Below, one piece after another: positions 9,121-16,642 of a stretch of 64,000 nt of DNA. Origin of the DNA: Syntrophomonadaceae bacterium (GTDB lineage Bacteria; Bacillota; Dethiobacteria; DTU022). A program made the position numbers and the translations under genes. Every line of letters starts with the position of its first letter. Position 1 is the stretch's first letter. The stretch is taken from NCBI GenBank assembly GCA_007121075.1, contig SKMK01000016.1, positions 49,473 to 113,472 of the forward strand. Direction: 5' to 3'. The notes beneath the pieces are model-generated. The model saw only the letters and a program-made list of their open reading frames with translations. It was not told the origin of the DNA and searched no databases.

Positions 9121-10179
9121 TCAAAATATTTTTTCCTTGATCCCGACAATAGTCCTGTAAAAATTTTCTGGTTCTTTTAAAAACGGTGTGTGAGCGGAAT
9201 TTTCGAAGATGATCAGTTCTTTTTGGGGAGCTTCTATGTTCTGGTAATACTTTTCTACCAGCTCTGCCGGGGTGTTGTAATCCTTTTCTCCGACCATGAA
9301 AAATACGGGTACTTCCAACGCAGGTATTTCCTCAATATAGCTAAAATGAATCATTTCATCGTCATGCAGGGGAGCACCGCCCCTGTTCATGCCGCTAAGA
9401 AGGCGAAAATAGTCAATAACCCTGTATTCGGGTGCCCTCAAGGTGATCAGGGCTATTTTCCAAATTTCAAGGTCAAAGTTTCCTCCATAGTCACCTACGA
9501 GCTGGGCTAACTGCCTGTATTCGCTGTGGCTGTAAGGCGGCTCTCCCAGCTCTTCTTGAAGAAACTCTATTCTATCGCGGTGGCCTTCTTCTATGGCCCT
9601 TTCCATTGCCCAATCGTAAGCAATTTGAACAGCCCGGCGATCATTTACTACCTGGCTTACTCCAATGTAGGTATGGATGTATTCCGGGTATTCATCAGCC
9701 AGCTCGATCCCCAGGCAGGTGCCCCAGGAATGCCCCAGCAAATACACTTTTTCTTTATCAAGGCGCTCAAGCACGTACTTTATCAGCTCGAGCCCGTCGC
9801 TTTTAAATTGCTCGATGTTCATTGTGTTTTCATCAAAGTTGCGGGGGTTTGATTTGCCCGCACCGCGCTGGTCCCAGTGCACCACAACAAATTCTTCTTC
9901 CAATTTCTGGTCCAGGTGATGAGCCAGCGGCATCTGGGTTGAACCCGGACCGCCATGCAGCCAGATCAGGACAGGATTGGCTTTATCTTCACCCCGAATG
10001 GAGATCCACTGTTCCATTCCGCCCAGTTCTACTTTTTCCAGGACAAAAATACTTCCGGGGATGATGTTTCCTTCTTCGTCCTTGATCGGTGTTGTTTGCC
10101 CCGAAGTTAGGTCGATGTAGAAGATAACCAGCAAGAACAGGGCCATAATGCCGAGTAATATCTTCAGGACAATTTTCAA
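9121..10179 (-). CDS. Alpha/beta hydrolase, prolyl aminopeptidase-like
   Basis: A 352-residue serine hydrolase. The start is a TTG at 10179 behind AAGGGG; the first 20 residues form a signal anchor, so the enzyme is probably membrane-bound facing outward. The oxyanion motif is HGGPGSTQ, followed by DQRGAGKS, the nucleophile elbow GHSWG, a late acidic residue in GEKDYNTP and the catalytic His in ENSAHTPF. HGGPG plus GHSWG is the pattern of the proline iminopeptidase/tricorn-factor branch. Substrate specificity cannot be inferred. It follows the thiamine-binding gene by 24 bp and is probably co-transcribed with it. Confidence 0.85.
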   Translation of the reverse strand: MKIVLKILLGIMALFLLVIFYIDLTSGQTTPIKDEEGNIIPGSIFVLEKVELGGMEQWISIRGEDKANPVLIWLHGGPGSTQMPLAHHLDQKLEEEFVVVHWDQRGAGKSNPRNFDENTMNIEQFKSDGLELIKYVLERLDKEKVYLLGHSWGTCLGIELADEYPEYIHTYIGVSQVVNDRRAVQIAYDWAMERAIEEGHRDRIEFLQEELGEPPYSHSEYRQLAQLVGDYGGNFDLEIWKIALITLRAPEYRVIDYFRLLSGMNRGGAPLHDDEMIHFSYIEEIPALEVPVFFMVGEKDYNTPAELVEKYYQNIEAPQKELIIFENSAHTPFLKEPENFYRTIVGIKEKIF

Positions 10180-10203
10180 GATATTAAATCCCCTTCACAT
10201 AAG

Positions 10204-10506
10204 CTATAGTTTATCTTCCACGGCTTTGACTTTATGCTCGATGGTGGCTTCCTTGTCCCTCCGATCATCAATTCTGATCAAGGTGCTGACCCGTTTGGCG
10301 TCACTATTGAAGGGGACTTCATGTAAGCGGCGAACCAGTTGTAGAATTTGATCCAGGTCTCCTTCGATGATTGTGCCCATAGCGGTCAGCTCGTATTTCA
10401 AACCTTCGCTGTTTTCCCGCAGTTCCTTTTCGCAGGCGGCCACGTAAGTGCTCAAACTGGTAGTACCCGTTCCAAGCGGAACAATGGAAATTTCAACAAC
10501 AGCCAT
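10204..10506 (-). CDS. Thiamine-binding protein, MTH1187/YkoF-like (DUF77)
   Basis: A 100-residue cytoplasmic protein with the family opening VVEISIVPLGTGTTSLSTYVA, then YELTAMGTIIEG and the closing LIRIDDRRDK. Family members form tetramers and bind thiamine or related pyrimidines. Its neighbours (hydrolase, HdeD-like protein) do not add functional support. The ribosome site AAAGGAGG is strong. It is likely transcribed with the upstream DUF308 gene (40 bp gap) and the downstream hydrolase. Confidence 0.85.
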   Translation of the reverse strand: MAVVEISIVPLGTGTTSLSTYVAACEKELRENSEGLKYELTAMGTIIEGDLDQILQLVRRLHEVPFNSDAKRVSTLIRIDDRRDKEATIEHKVKAVEDKL

Positions 10507-10546
10507 CTAAAATACCTCCTTTAAAATTTTAAGAGTTCTTGGTAGA

Positions 10547-11071
10547 TTAAAAATCACGAAAAAACAAGGACGAAAGGGCAAACATAACCCCGGAAATGAG
10601 CAGGTAAATCCCAACCAGCACAATAATAATTGAAAATACAACAATGGCAGAATAGATCATGCCTGCCCCAAAGGCCAGGTGAATTATTCCTGATATGACA
10701 GTGGGGGTGACATTGGCCCTGTTCTTGAGCCGGTTGGCGGTAATAAACCGGTCAACAGCCAGCATAATGGCGATAATACCGATGATGGTGCCGACCAGGG
10801 TTATAGTTACATCGGGATTGAAGAGCATGAAAATACCCAGGACCGACACCACAACCCCTAAGGCCAGCAATATTCCCTGGTTGATGATTACATTCCAGTT
10901 AACTGCCACCGTGATAATCCTGAAGATTCCGATCACAGTGATTACTGCGCCGACGAAAACAGCCAGAAATTCGGCCACCCTGTCGGGTGCTGCGAGGAAT
11001 ATGATCCCTATTACCATTAACACGATCCCCAGTAGTAAGCTAACCGGTTTTACCCTGTCATAAACATACAT
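10547..11071 (-). CDS. HdeD/DUF308 family membrane protein
   Basis: A 174-residue protein made almost wholly of membrane helices (six segments, such as LLLGIVLMVIGIIFL and AVFVGAVITVIGIFRII). The repeated pattern G...V..G......P short loops is the DUF308 signature shared with HdeD, an acid-stress membrane protein of enterics. The function in Gram-positive bacteria is not established. The start follows GAGGAG. It is the first gene of a probable three-gene minus-strand operon. Confidence 0.8.
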   Translation of the reverse strand: MYVYDRVKPVSLLLGIVLMVIGIIFLAAPDRVAEFLAVFVGAVITVIGIFRIITVAVNWNVIINQGILLALGVVVSVLGIFMLFNPDVTITLVGTIIGIIAIMLAVDRFITANRLKNRANVTPTVISGIIHLAFGAGMIYSAIVVFSIIIVLVGIYLLISGVMFALSSLFFRDF

Positions 11072-11256
11072 GTGATCAGCTCCTCAAAGGGGGGTAATGC
11101 TTTGATTGTGAATATTAGCTTGAACTATAACACTTACGCATGGTTTTTTCATTGAACCCTGGATTGAAAAAACAAACAGGCTCAAGGCTTAATTTATTCG
11201 GCCTACGGATATCATACTATAAATTCAGTCAGTTGAAAATTGGAAAAGAAGATATA

Positions 11257-11287
11257 TTGAGGGCGGGAAGAAATCAACCGCCCTCAA
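11257..11287 (-). terminator. Hairpin terminator downstream of folD
   Basis: TTGAGGGCGG and CCGCCCTCAA form a perfect 10-bp stem with an 11-nt loop. It lies about 60 bp after the folD stop and before the next minus-strand gene. The T-rich tail is better on the plus strand (AATGTTTTTG) than on the minus strand (TATATCTTCTTTTCC), so it may work in both directions. A weaker hairpin at 11320-11342 (CCTGCTTCC with GGGAGCAGG) sits directly after the stop. Confidence 0.6.
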
Positions 11288-11349
11288 TGTTTTTGTATAT
11301 TCCTGGTTTATTATTAATTCCTGCTTCCTGTAAGGGAGCAGGCTCCTTG

Positions 11350-12228
11350 TTAGCCCATTAATTCGGCAGATTCAACGGTATTGTAGAGAAGCATGGTCAC
11401 CGTCATTGGCCCTACACCGCCGGGGACCGGGGTGATATAAGAGGCTTTTTCTGAAATAGCGTCATAATCTACGTCCCCAACTAAGCGGAAGCCTTTTTTC
11501 TTGGATGCGTCCTCGATCCTGTTCACGCCAACGTCGATGACAACGGCCCCTTCCTTAACCATATCGGCTGTTATGGCCTGCGGCTTACCCATAGCAGCAA
11601 CCAGGATATCAGCTTGCTTGGTATATTGAGCCGGTTCCTTGGTTCCCGTGTGGACTACAGTTACGGTTGCATTGGCAGCTTCTTTTTTCTGCATCAGCAT
11701 TGCCGCCAGCGGTTTGCCGACAATATTGCTTCTCCCGCAGATGACCACGTGCTTACCGGCAGGGTCGTTGCCGGAACGCATCAGCAGTTGCTGGGCGCCG
11801 TGGGCAGTGCAGGGCAGGGGGCATTTTTCCCCTCTCAATAACAGTCCCTGGTTGACGGGATGGAAACCGTCGACATCCTTTTCAGGAGTGATAGCGTTGA
11901 CAACTTTTTCTTCGTCGATGTGCTTGGGGAGAGGGAGCTGGACCAGGATGCCGCTGAACTTTTTATCGTTGTTCATTTTCTCAATTAGATTCAGCACTTC
12001 CTCTTCGGAAGTATCGGCTGGGAGGCGAATGGTTTCTTCGTAAATACCGATTTCTTCGCACCCCTTGGCTTTACTGGTTACATAGGAAACCGAAGCCGGA
12101 TCTTCTCCGACCAGGATTACCCCCAGACCCGGTTGAATGTCTTTACCTTTAAGCTCTTCAACCTTTTTCTTCAACTCTTCCCTGATTTCACTTGCCACTT
12201 CTTTACCGGAAATAACTTTTGCGGACAT
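11350..12228 (-). CDS. folD: Bifunctional methylenetetrahydrofolate dehydrogenase/cyclohydrolase
   Basis: FolD interconverts methylene-, methenyl- and 10-formyl-tetrahydrofolate, in anaerobes often as part of the methyl branch of the Wood-Ljungdahl pathway. The 292-residue product starts at 12228 (MSAKVISGKEV) behind GGAGGTAG. Diagnostic parts are the catalytic YVTSKAKGCEEIG (Tyr and Lys), GILVQLPLPKH, PEKDVDGFHPVN, the NADP-binding CGRSNIVGKPLA and the C-terminal TPVPGGVGPMT. Length and motifs are normal. No other one-carbon gene is adjacent, so its pathway context cannot be judged here. Confidence 0.97.
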   Translation of the reverse strand: MSAKVISGKEVASEIREELKKKVEELKGKDIQPGLGVILVGEDPASVSYVTSKAKGCEEIGIYEETIRLPADTSEEEVLNLIEKMNNDKKFSGILVQLPLPKHIDEEKVVNAITPEKDVDGFHPVNQGLLLRGEKCPLPCTAHGAQQLLMRSGNDPAGKHVVICGRSNIVGKPLAAMLMQKKEAANATVTVVHTGTKEPAQYTKQADILVAAMGKPQAITADMVKEGAVVIDVGVNRIEDASKKKGFRLVGDVDYDAISEKASYITPVPGGVGPMTVTMLLYNTVESAELMG

Positions 12229-12268
12229 AAAACTACCTCCTTTTAATGTGAGATTATAAAGGCCCCTC

Positions 12269-12322
12269 GGCACGTCGATCAGGCTGAAAAAAATTTGCCC
12301 TACCTGACTGATCGATGGTGCC
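12269..12322. repeat. Long imperfect inverted repeat in the folD leader
   Basis: GGCAC + TCGATCAG pairs with CTGATCGA + GTGCC across a 25-nt loop, the two stem blocks being separated by a small bulge. It ends about 40 bp upstream of the folD start. It could be a leader RNA structure or a protein site; it does not match the tetrahydrofolate riboswitch pattern I know. Confidence 0.45.
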
Positions 12323-12476
12323 CTGATAAATCAAACTTACCTATTTATTATATTATCCAAAACTGAGCGATTTCCTATTTCCATCGGCAAATTTTTTTGC
12401 TTTCATTTATTTTTAAGAGAAAATGACGAAAACTAACAGTAATGCCATTTTTTTTGGGGAATTTGAAAGCTTTAAG

Positions 12477-12504
12477 TTGTTTGAGTGTCTTTTTCTGTTA
12501 CAAT
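12477..12504 (+). promoter_or_regulatory. Putative sigma-A promoter for the HD-GYP gene
   Basis: TTGTTT, 16-bp spacer, TACAAT, about 125 bp upstream of the start at 12628. The -35 element is weak, the -10 good. Confidence 0.4.
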
Positions 12505-12627
12505 GGTTAAATATGGTAGTAAAAAGAATTTTGCAATAAATGGAGCAGGTATTTCTTGAAAAAGGCAGAATCTTAATCTACTTAAATGAGCATCATGAAT
12601 TGTTGCAGCAATTTGAGGAGACAATAA

Positions 12628-13710
12628 ATGCGAAAGATTTCCTTGGATATGGTCCGGCCTGGAATGATACTGGCCAAGGCGGTTTTGGGCTGTAGCGGTC
12701 AAATTCTTCTCAAATCCGGGGTAGAGATCAAACCTCAATACATCAACTACCTCAGGAACCTGGGCATATATGTTTTATATGTCCGGGATGATCGGATTGA
12801 GGACCTTGAAGTCTCAGATGTGATCAAAGAGGAAACCCGCCACGAAGCCCGGCTGCTGGTTCAAAAAATAATGAAAAATGTCCAATCGCCCGGCTGCCAA
12901 ATAAAAAGCATCAATATCCAGGACAAAGAGATTGTTAAGACCGTAAGCAAGATTATTGAAGAATTAATCGACAACAGGGATATGATTGTCCAGCTTGTTG
13001 ATATAAGGGCCAAGGATGATTACCTTTTTGCGCACAGTGTCAACTGTACCGTTTTGGCCACGCTGGTTGCCGCCAGGATGAGCTATGATCAAAAAATCCT
13101 AAGGCTTCTGGCTACCGGGACCTTGCTCCATGATCTGGGCATGGTGACTGTGCCGGAAAATATTTTAAAAAAACCCGGTGAGCTGACTGAAGATGAGTTT
13201 GAATCGATTAAAAAACACCCCGAGTACGGGTTTGAGATATTTAAGAAATCACCCCTGTTTGATTCCCGGGCCGGCGCAGTGATCTTGCAGCACCATGAAC
13301 GCTGCGGGGGGCAGGGGTATCCGAAGGGGATTGAAGGGGGCCGGATTACTAATCTGGCCAAGATAGTCAGTATTGCCGATGTTTATGATTCCATGACGTC
13401 AGATAAATTTCACCGCCGTTCTTATTACCCTCACCAGACTGTTGAACTGCTAATGTCAAGAGGCGGTGAATACTTTGACATGGAAATCCTCAATTATTTT
13501 CTCTCAGCAATTGCCGCTTACCCGATCGGGTTCCACGTACTCCTTAGCAACGGGGAAAGCGGCCTCGTTATTGCCAATAACCCCGGTCTGACTTTGCGCC
13601 CGGTAGTAAGAGTGCTTTATACCGGAGAAGATTTGGCTCCCCACCCTGAAACATATGATCTGGACCTTTCCCGGGAACTGGATTTGACTATAATCAGAGT
13701 CCTCGGCTGA
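12628..13710 (+). CDS. HD-GYP domain phosphodiesterase
   Basis: A 360-residue protein expected to hydrolyse cyclic di-GMP. The N-terminal about 60 residues (ISLDMVRPGMILAKAV...GQILLKSGVEI) are the usual lead-in domain of stand-alone HD-GYP proteins. The catalytic domain has HSVNCTVLA, HDLGMVTVPENIL, KKHPEYGFEI, QHHERCGGQGYPKG and the closing SIADVYDSMTSD; the metal ligands H, HD, HH and the GYP loop are present. A C-terminal tail of about 75 residues (from FHVLLSNGESG) forms a small beta domain. The start follows GAGGAG. It is 28 bp upstream of the GGDEF/HD-GYP gene, so both are probably co-expressed. Confidence 0.9.
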   Translation: MRKISLDMVRPGMILAKAVLGCSGQILLKSGVEIKPQYINYLRNLGIYVLYVRDDRIEDLEVSDVIKEETRHEARLLVQKIMKNVQSPGCQIKSINIQDKEIVKTVSKIIEELIDNRDMIVQLVDIRAKDDYLFAHSVNCTVLATLVAARMSYDQKILRLLATGTLLHDLGMVTVPENILKKPGELTEDEFESIKKHPEYGFEIFKKSPLFDSRAGAVILQHHERCGGQGYPKGIEGGRITNLAKIVSIADVYDSMTSDKFHRRSYYPHQTVELLMSRGGEYFDMEILNYFLSAIAAYPIGFHVLLSNGESGLVIANNPGLTLRPVVRVLYTGEDLAPHPETYDLDLSRELDLTIIRVLG

Positions 13711-13738
13711 ATAATGTATTGTCGGAGGTATCCTATTT

Positions 13739-16096
13739 ATGGAAAAAGAAACGGATAAAAGAACCTCTCTGGATAAAAATATAAGGCCTGGATGCGGAAA
13801 GAATTTTTTTGCTGTAATTAGCGATTTCCTGGATTGCCTGGTTGTTATCCTTGGTTGGCAGGGTGAAATTGTCTATATTAACGGCTTCAGTGAAAATATC
13901 ACCGGTCTTTCCCCTGAACAGGCAAAAGGCAGTTATTACTGGGATGTTTTTTGTCTTGATGAAGAAAAAGTACTTTACAAGGCATTTTTTGAAAAACTTA
14001 AGCCCGAACAGTTTCCTTTTGAATTAAAAACCCAGATCACTGCTAAAAATAACACTAACTCCACTATTCTGTGGAAATACAGCATCTTGCAGGAGCAAAA
14101 TATAGAGAATGGGCCCGGGGAGTATCTTGTTCTTACCGGTACTGATATTACCAGTTATGATGAAACCAACAGAAAGCTGCAGGAAGTCGGAGAAAAATAC
14201 AGGACCCTGATCCACGTTTCGCCGGTTTCTGTTATTTCTTTAGATACCGCTTTCAGGGTGAAAAGCTGGAGCTCGGCTACCGAAAAGCTACTCGGGTGGA
14301 CAGAAAAAAATGTTCTGGAGAAGAGTGTATTTCAAATATTGGGCGGTAAAGAGGGCCGGTTAAAAGAATACTGTGAGCGGTCCTTGCAAGGAAGCATAAG
14401 CAACGATCTGGAGTTCACCTGCCACAGGAAAGATGGGGCGCCTGTTACAGTCAGCCTCTACCTGGCGCCGACTCGCGATCATAACGGTATAGTTGACGGG
14501 ATTGTCCTGATTGCCCTGGATATTACCGAGCGAAAACAGGCGGAAAATTTGCTTGGCTTTCAGCTTGAGGTAGAAACATTGATTGCCGGAATATCTTCCT
14601 ACCTGTCCAATCTGCCATCAAGACAAATCAGTGAAGGGGTTGACGAAGTCCTCAAAATGGCCGGTGATTTTTTAGGATCTGATCGAGGTTACGTTTTTCA
14701 GTTTTCCGATGATCGAAAAACCAGGACAATGACCCATGAATGGTGCACAGAGAATGTGAAACCTTTAAAAAGCAACCTTCAGGAGCAGCCTCTTGACCAG
14801 CTATCCTGGTGGACAAACAAGATTGATTCCAGGGATTGGATAAGCGTTTCAGATATCGAAGACCTCCCCCCGGAAGCAGATAAAGAAAAACAGGACTTTA
14901 AATCGCAGGGGGTTAGTTCATTTATCTGTATCCCGTTAATTAAAGAAGGCTCTTTATTCGGGGCCTTAGGGTTTGATGTTCACGAACAAAAGAGAAGATG
15001 GGCGGAAGAACAACTTAAACTTATATCTGTTGTGGGAGAGTTGATTGCCAATGCTTTTGCCAGGTACTCAGTATATTTGGAAATAAGCTATATGAGTTTT
15101 CATGATCAGCTGACCGGCCTCTACAATCGACATTTCCTTAAGGAAGAAATGCAAAGGGTGGATACTGTAAAACAGCTTCCCCTGGGCATAATCATTGCCG
15201 ATCTAAACGGTCTCAAACTAATCAACGATACCTATGGCCACATTAAGGGTGATGAACTGCTGATTAAAGCAGCTTCAATCTTAAAGAAATCCTGCCGTGA
15301 AGTGGATGTTATCGCCCGCTGGGGAGGCGATGAATTTGTCATTCTCCTCCCCAGAACTTCCATTCAGAAAACGAAAGCGATCCAGAAAATAATAATCGAT
15401 AATTGTTCCGGGGTTTATGCCGGAGACGTTCCTGTTTCTATGGCCGTGGGAGCGGCGAGTAAGAATAATCCGGGTGACGGATTGCATGATATTCTAAAAA
15501 AAGCGGAAGACAACATGTATTCGCAAAAACTGAACGAAAGCAGGAACGTTAGGAATACAATTCTAAGTACACTTTTAAAAACTTTGGCTGAAAAAAGCTG
15601 CGAAACCGAAGCTCATATAAACCGGATGAAGGAAACGGCCGCGTTGATAGCCCGGCAAACCGGCATTTCTAAAGTTGATCAAGTCCGGCTTGATTTGTTA
15701 ATCACTCTCCATGACATTGGAAATATCAATATGCCTGAAAAAATAATTACCAAAAATGAGTCTTTAACAGCCGGTGAATGGGAGATGATCAAAAAACATC
15801 CGGAAATAGGATTCAGAATTGCCCGTTCCACCGAAGAATTTGCCCATGTAGCTGAAGAGATTTTGGCGCACCATGAACGCTGGGATGGCTCCGGTTATCC
15901 TCGTGGACTAAGAGAGGAAGAAATTCCCCTCTTATCGCGTATTGCGGCTATTGCTGATGCCTATGAAGTTATGAGCAGCGGCAGGCCTTATAAAGAGAAG
16001 ATGAATCAAGGCGAAATTATGGCTGAATTCAAGAAATGTGCTGGGACACAGTTTGATCCTGCGCTGGTAGATTTGTTCCTGGATGAATTTAAATAA
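13739..16096 (+). CDS. PAS-PAS-GAF-GGDEF-HD-GYP cyclic-di-GMP signalling protein
   Basis: A 785-residue cytoplasmic protein. Two PAS domains occupy roughly 25-145 and 155-280 (second ends ALDITERKQAE), a GAF domain about 285-450 (LGSDRGYVFQFS, GVSSFICIPLI), then GGDEF with the intact motif WGGDEFVILLP and an upstream I-site REVD, and a C-terminal HD-GYP domain with LHDIGNINMPEKI, AHHERWDGSGYPRG and AIADAYEVMSSG. All key catalytic residues for both activities appear intact, so net output would be set by the sensor domains. It follows the stand-alone HD-GYP gene. Together with the protein at 4.8 kb this makes three cyclic-di-GMP enzymes within 12 kb. Confidence 0.92.
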   Translation: MEKETDKRTSLDKNIRPGCGKNFFAVISDFLDCLVVILGWQGEIVYINGFSENITGLSPEQAKGSYYWDVFCLDEEKVLYKAFFEKLKPEQFPFELKTQITAKNNTNSTILWKYSILQEQNIENGPGEYLVLTGTDITSYDETNRKLQEVGEKYRTLIHVSPVSVISLDTAFRVKSWSSATEKLLGWTEKNVLEKSVFQILGGKEGRLKEYCERSLQGSISNDLEFTCHRKDGAPVTVSLYLAPTRDHNGIVDGIVLIALDITERKQAENLLGFQLEVETLIAGISSYLSNLPSRQISEGVDEVLKMAGDFLGSDRGYVFQFSDDRKTRTMTHEWCTENVKPLKSNLQEQPLDQLSWWTNKIDSRDWISVSDIEDLPPEADKEKQDFKSQGVSSFICIPLIKEGSLFGALGFDVHEQKRRWAEEQLKLISVVGELIANAFARYSVYLEISYMSFHDQLTGLYNRHFLKEEMQRVDTVKQLPLGIIIADLNGLKLINDTYGHIKGDELLIKAASILKKSCREVDVIARWGGDEFVILLPRTSIQKTKAIQKIIIDNCSGVYAGDVPVSMAVGAASKNNPGDGLHDILKKAEDNMYSQKLNESRNVRNTILSTLLKTLAEKSCETEAHINRMKETAALIARQTGISKVDQVRLDLLITLHDIGNINMPEKIITKNESLTAGEWEMIKKHPEIGFRIARSTEEFAHVAEEILAHHERWDGSGYPRGLREEEIPLLSRIAAIADAYEVMSSGRPYKEKMNQGEIMAEFKKCAGTQFDPALVDLFLDEFK

Positions 16097-16164
16097 AAAC
16101 TGATCAGATTTATTTACAGAAACATAAAAAAATATGGTATATTATTGATGGCGGGTTAATAAAT

Positions 16165-16178
16165 GGGCATCCTTGCCC
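16165..16178 (+). terminator. Weak hairpin after the GGDEF/HD-GYP gene
   Basis: GGGCA-TCCT-TGCCC followed by TTAGTTTTAC. The stem is only 5 bp, so termination may be inefficient. Confidence 0.3.
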
Positions 16179-16265
16179 TTAGTTTTACAAATGCACTAAT
16201 TTACTTTAAGCGGAACAAGAGTTTTTACCAGCAAATTTCTTATATAATGAAGGAGGTCCAGCCCA

Positions 16266-16634
16266 GTGCCTACTTTAATTCCTTTGATCATTATAGGATT
16301 GATTTTTGTGTCGTTAGTTTTCGTTTTTAGATATTACAACCACAAAATGATGACAGAAAGGGTTTGTTCTAAGAACCCCAACAGCGAATACTGTCGTAAG
16401 TATTATCAAAGTAAGCTCGATAAAAGCGAAGATGAATACAAGCAATGCGATGTCGTTTATGGTAAAACCCCAAAGGGCGGAATTAAAACTGCCATCTGTT
16501 ATGTAGATGAAAATAACCACATTGTTAAAAAAAAGCAGGCCGCCAAAGTGCTGATCAGGGAATTGGATGAAAAAAACAAGCCGGTCTATGAAACCTGGAC
16601 CAGCCTGGAAGAAGCGGAAGCAAAGAAGGGTTAA
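16266..16634 (+). CDS. Single-pass membrane protein of unknown function
   Basis: A 122-residue product from a GTG start behind a full AAGGAGG site. Residues 4-22 (LIPLIIIGLIFVSLVFVFR) form one N-terminal membrane helix; the rest is hydrophilic and charged, with four cysteines (VCSKNPNSEYC early, QCDVV and AICYVD later) that could pair or bind a metal. I do not recognise a family. It ends 9 bp before the convergent penicillin-binding protein gene with no visible terminator between them. Confidence 0.7.
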   Translation: MPTLIPLIIIGLIFVSLVFVFRYYNHKMMTERVCSKNPNSEYCRKYYQSKLDKSEDEYKQCDVVYGKTPKGGIKTAICYVDENNHIVKKKQAAKVLIRELDEKNKPVYETWTSLEEAEAKKG

Positions 16635-16642
16635 GCCTTATG

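Noticed and set aside
12269..12322. Tetrahydrofolate riboswitch in the folD leader
   Set aside because: The conserved THF-aptamer sequence blocks I know are absent; only a simple stem is seen.
16243..16248. TATAAT as promoter -10 for the 122-residue membrane protein
   Set aside because: Transcription would start inside the ribosome site and no -35 is present.
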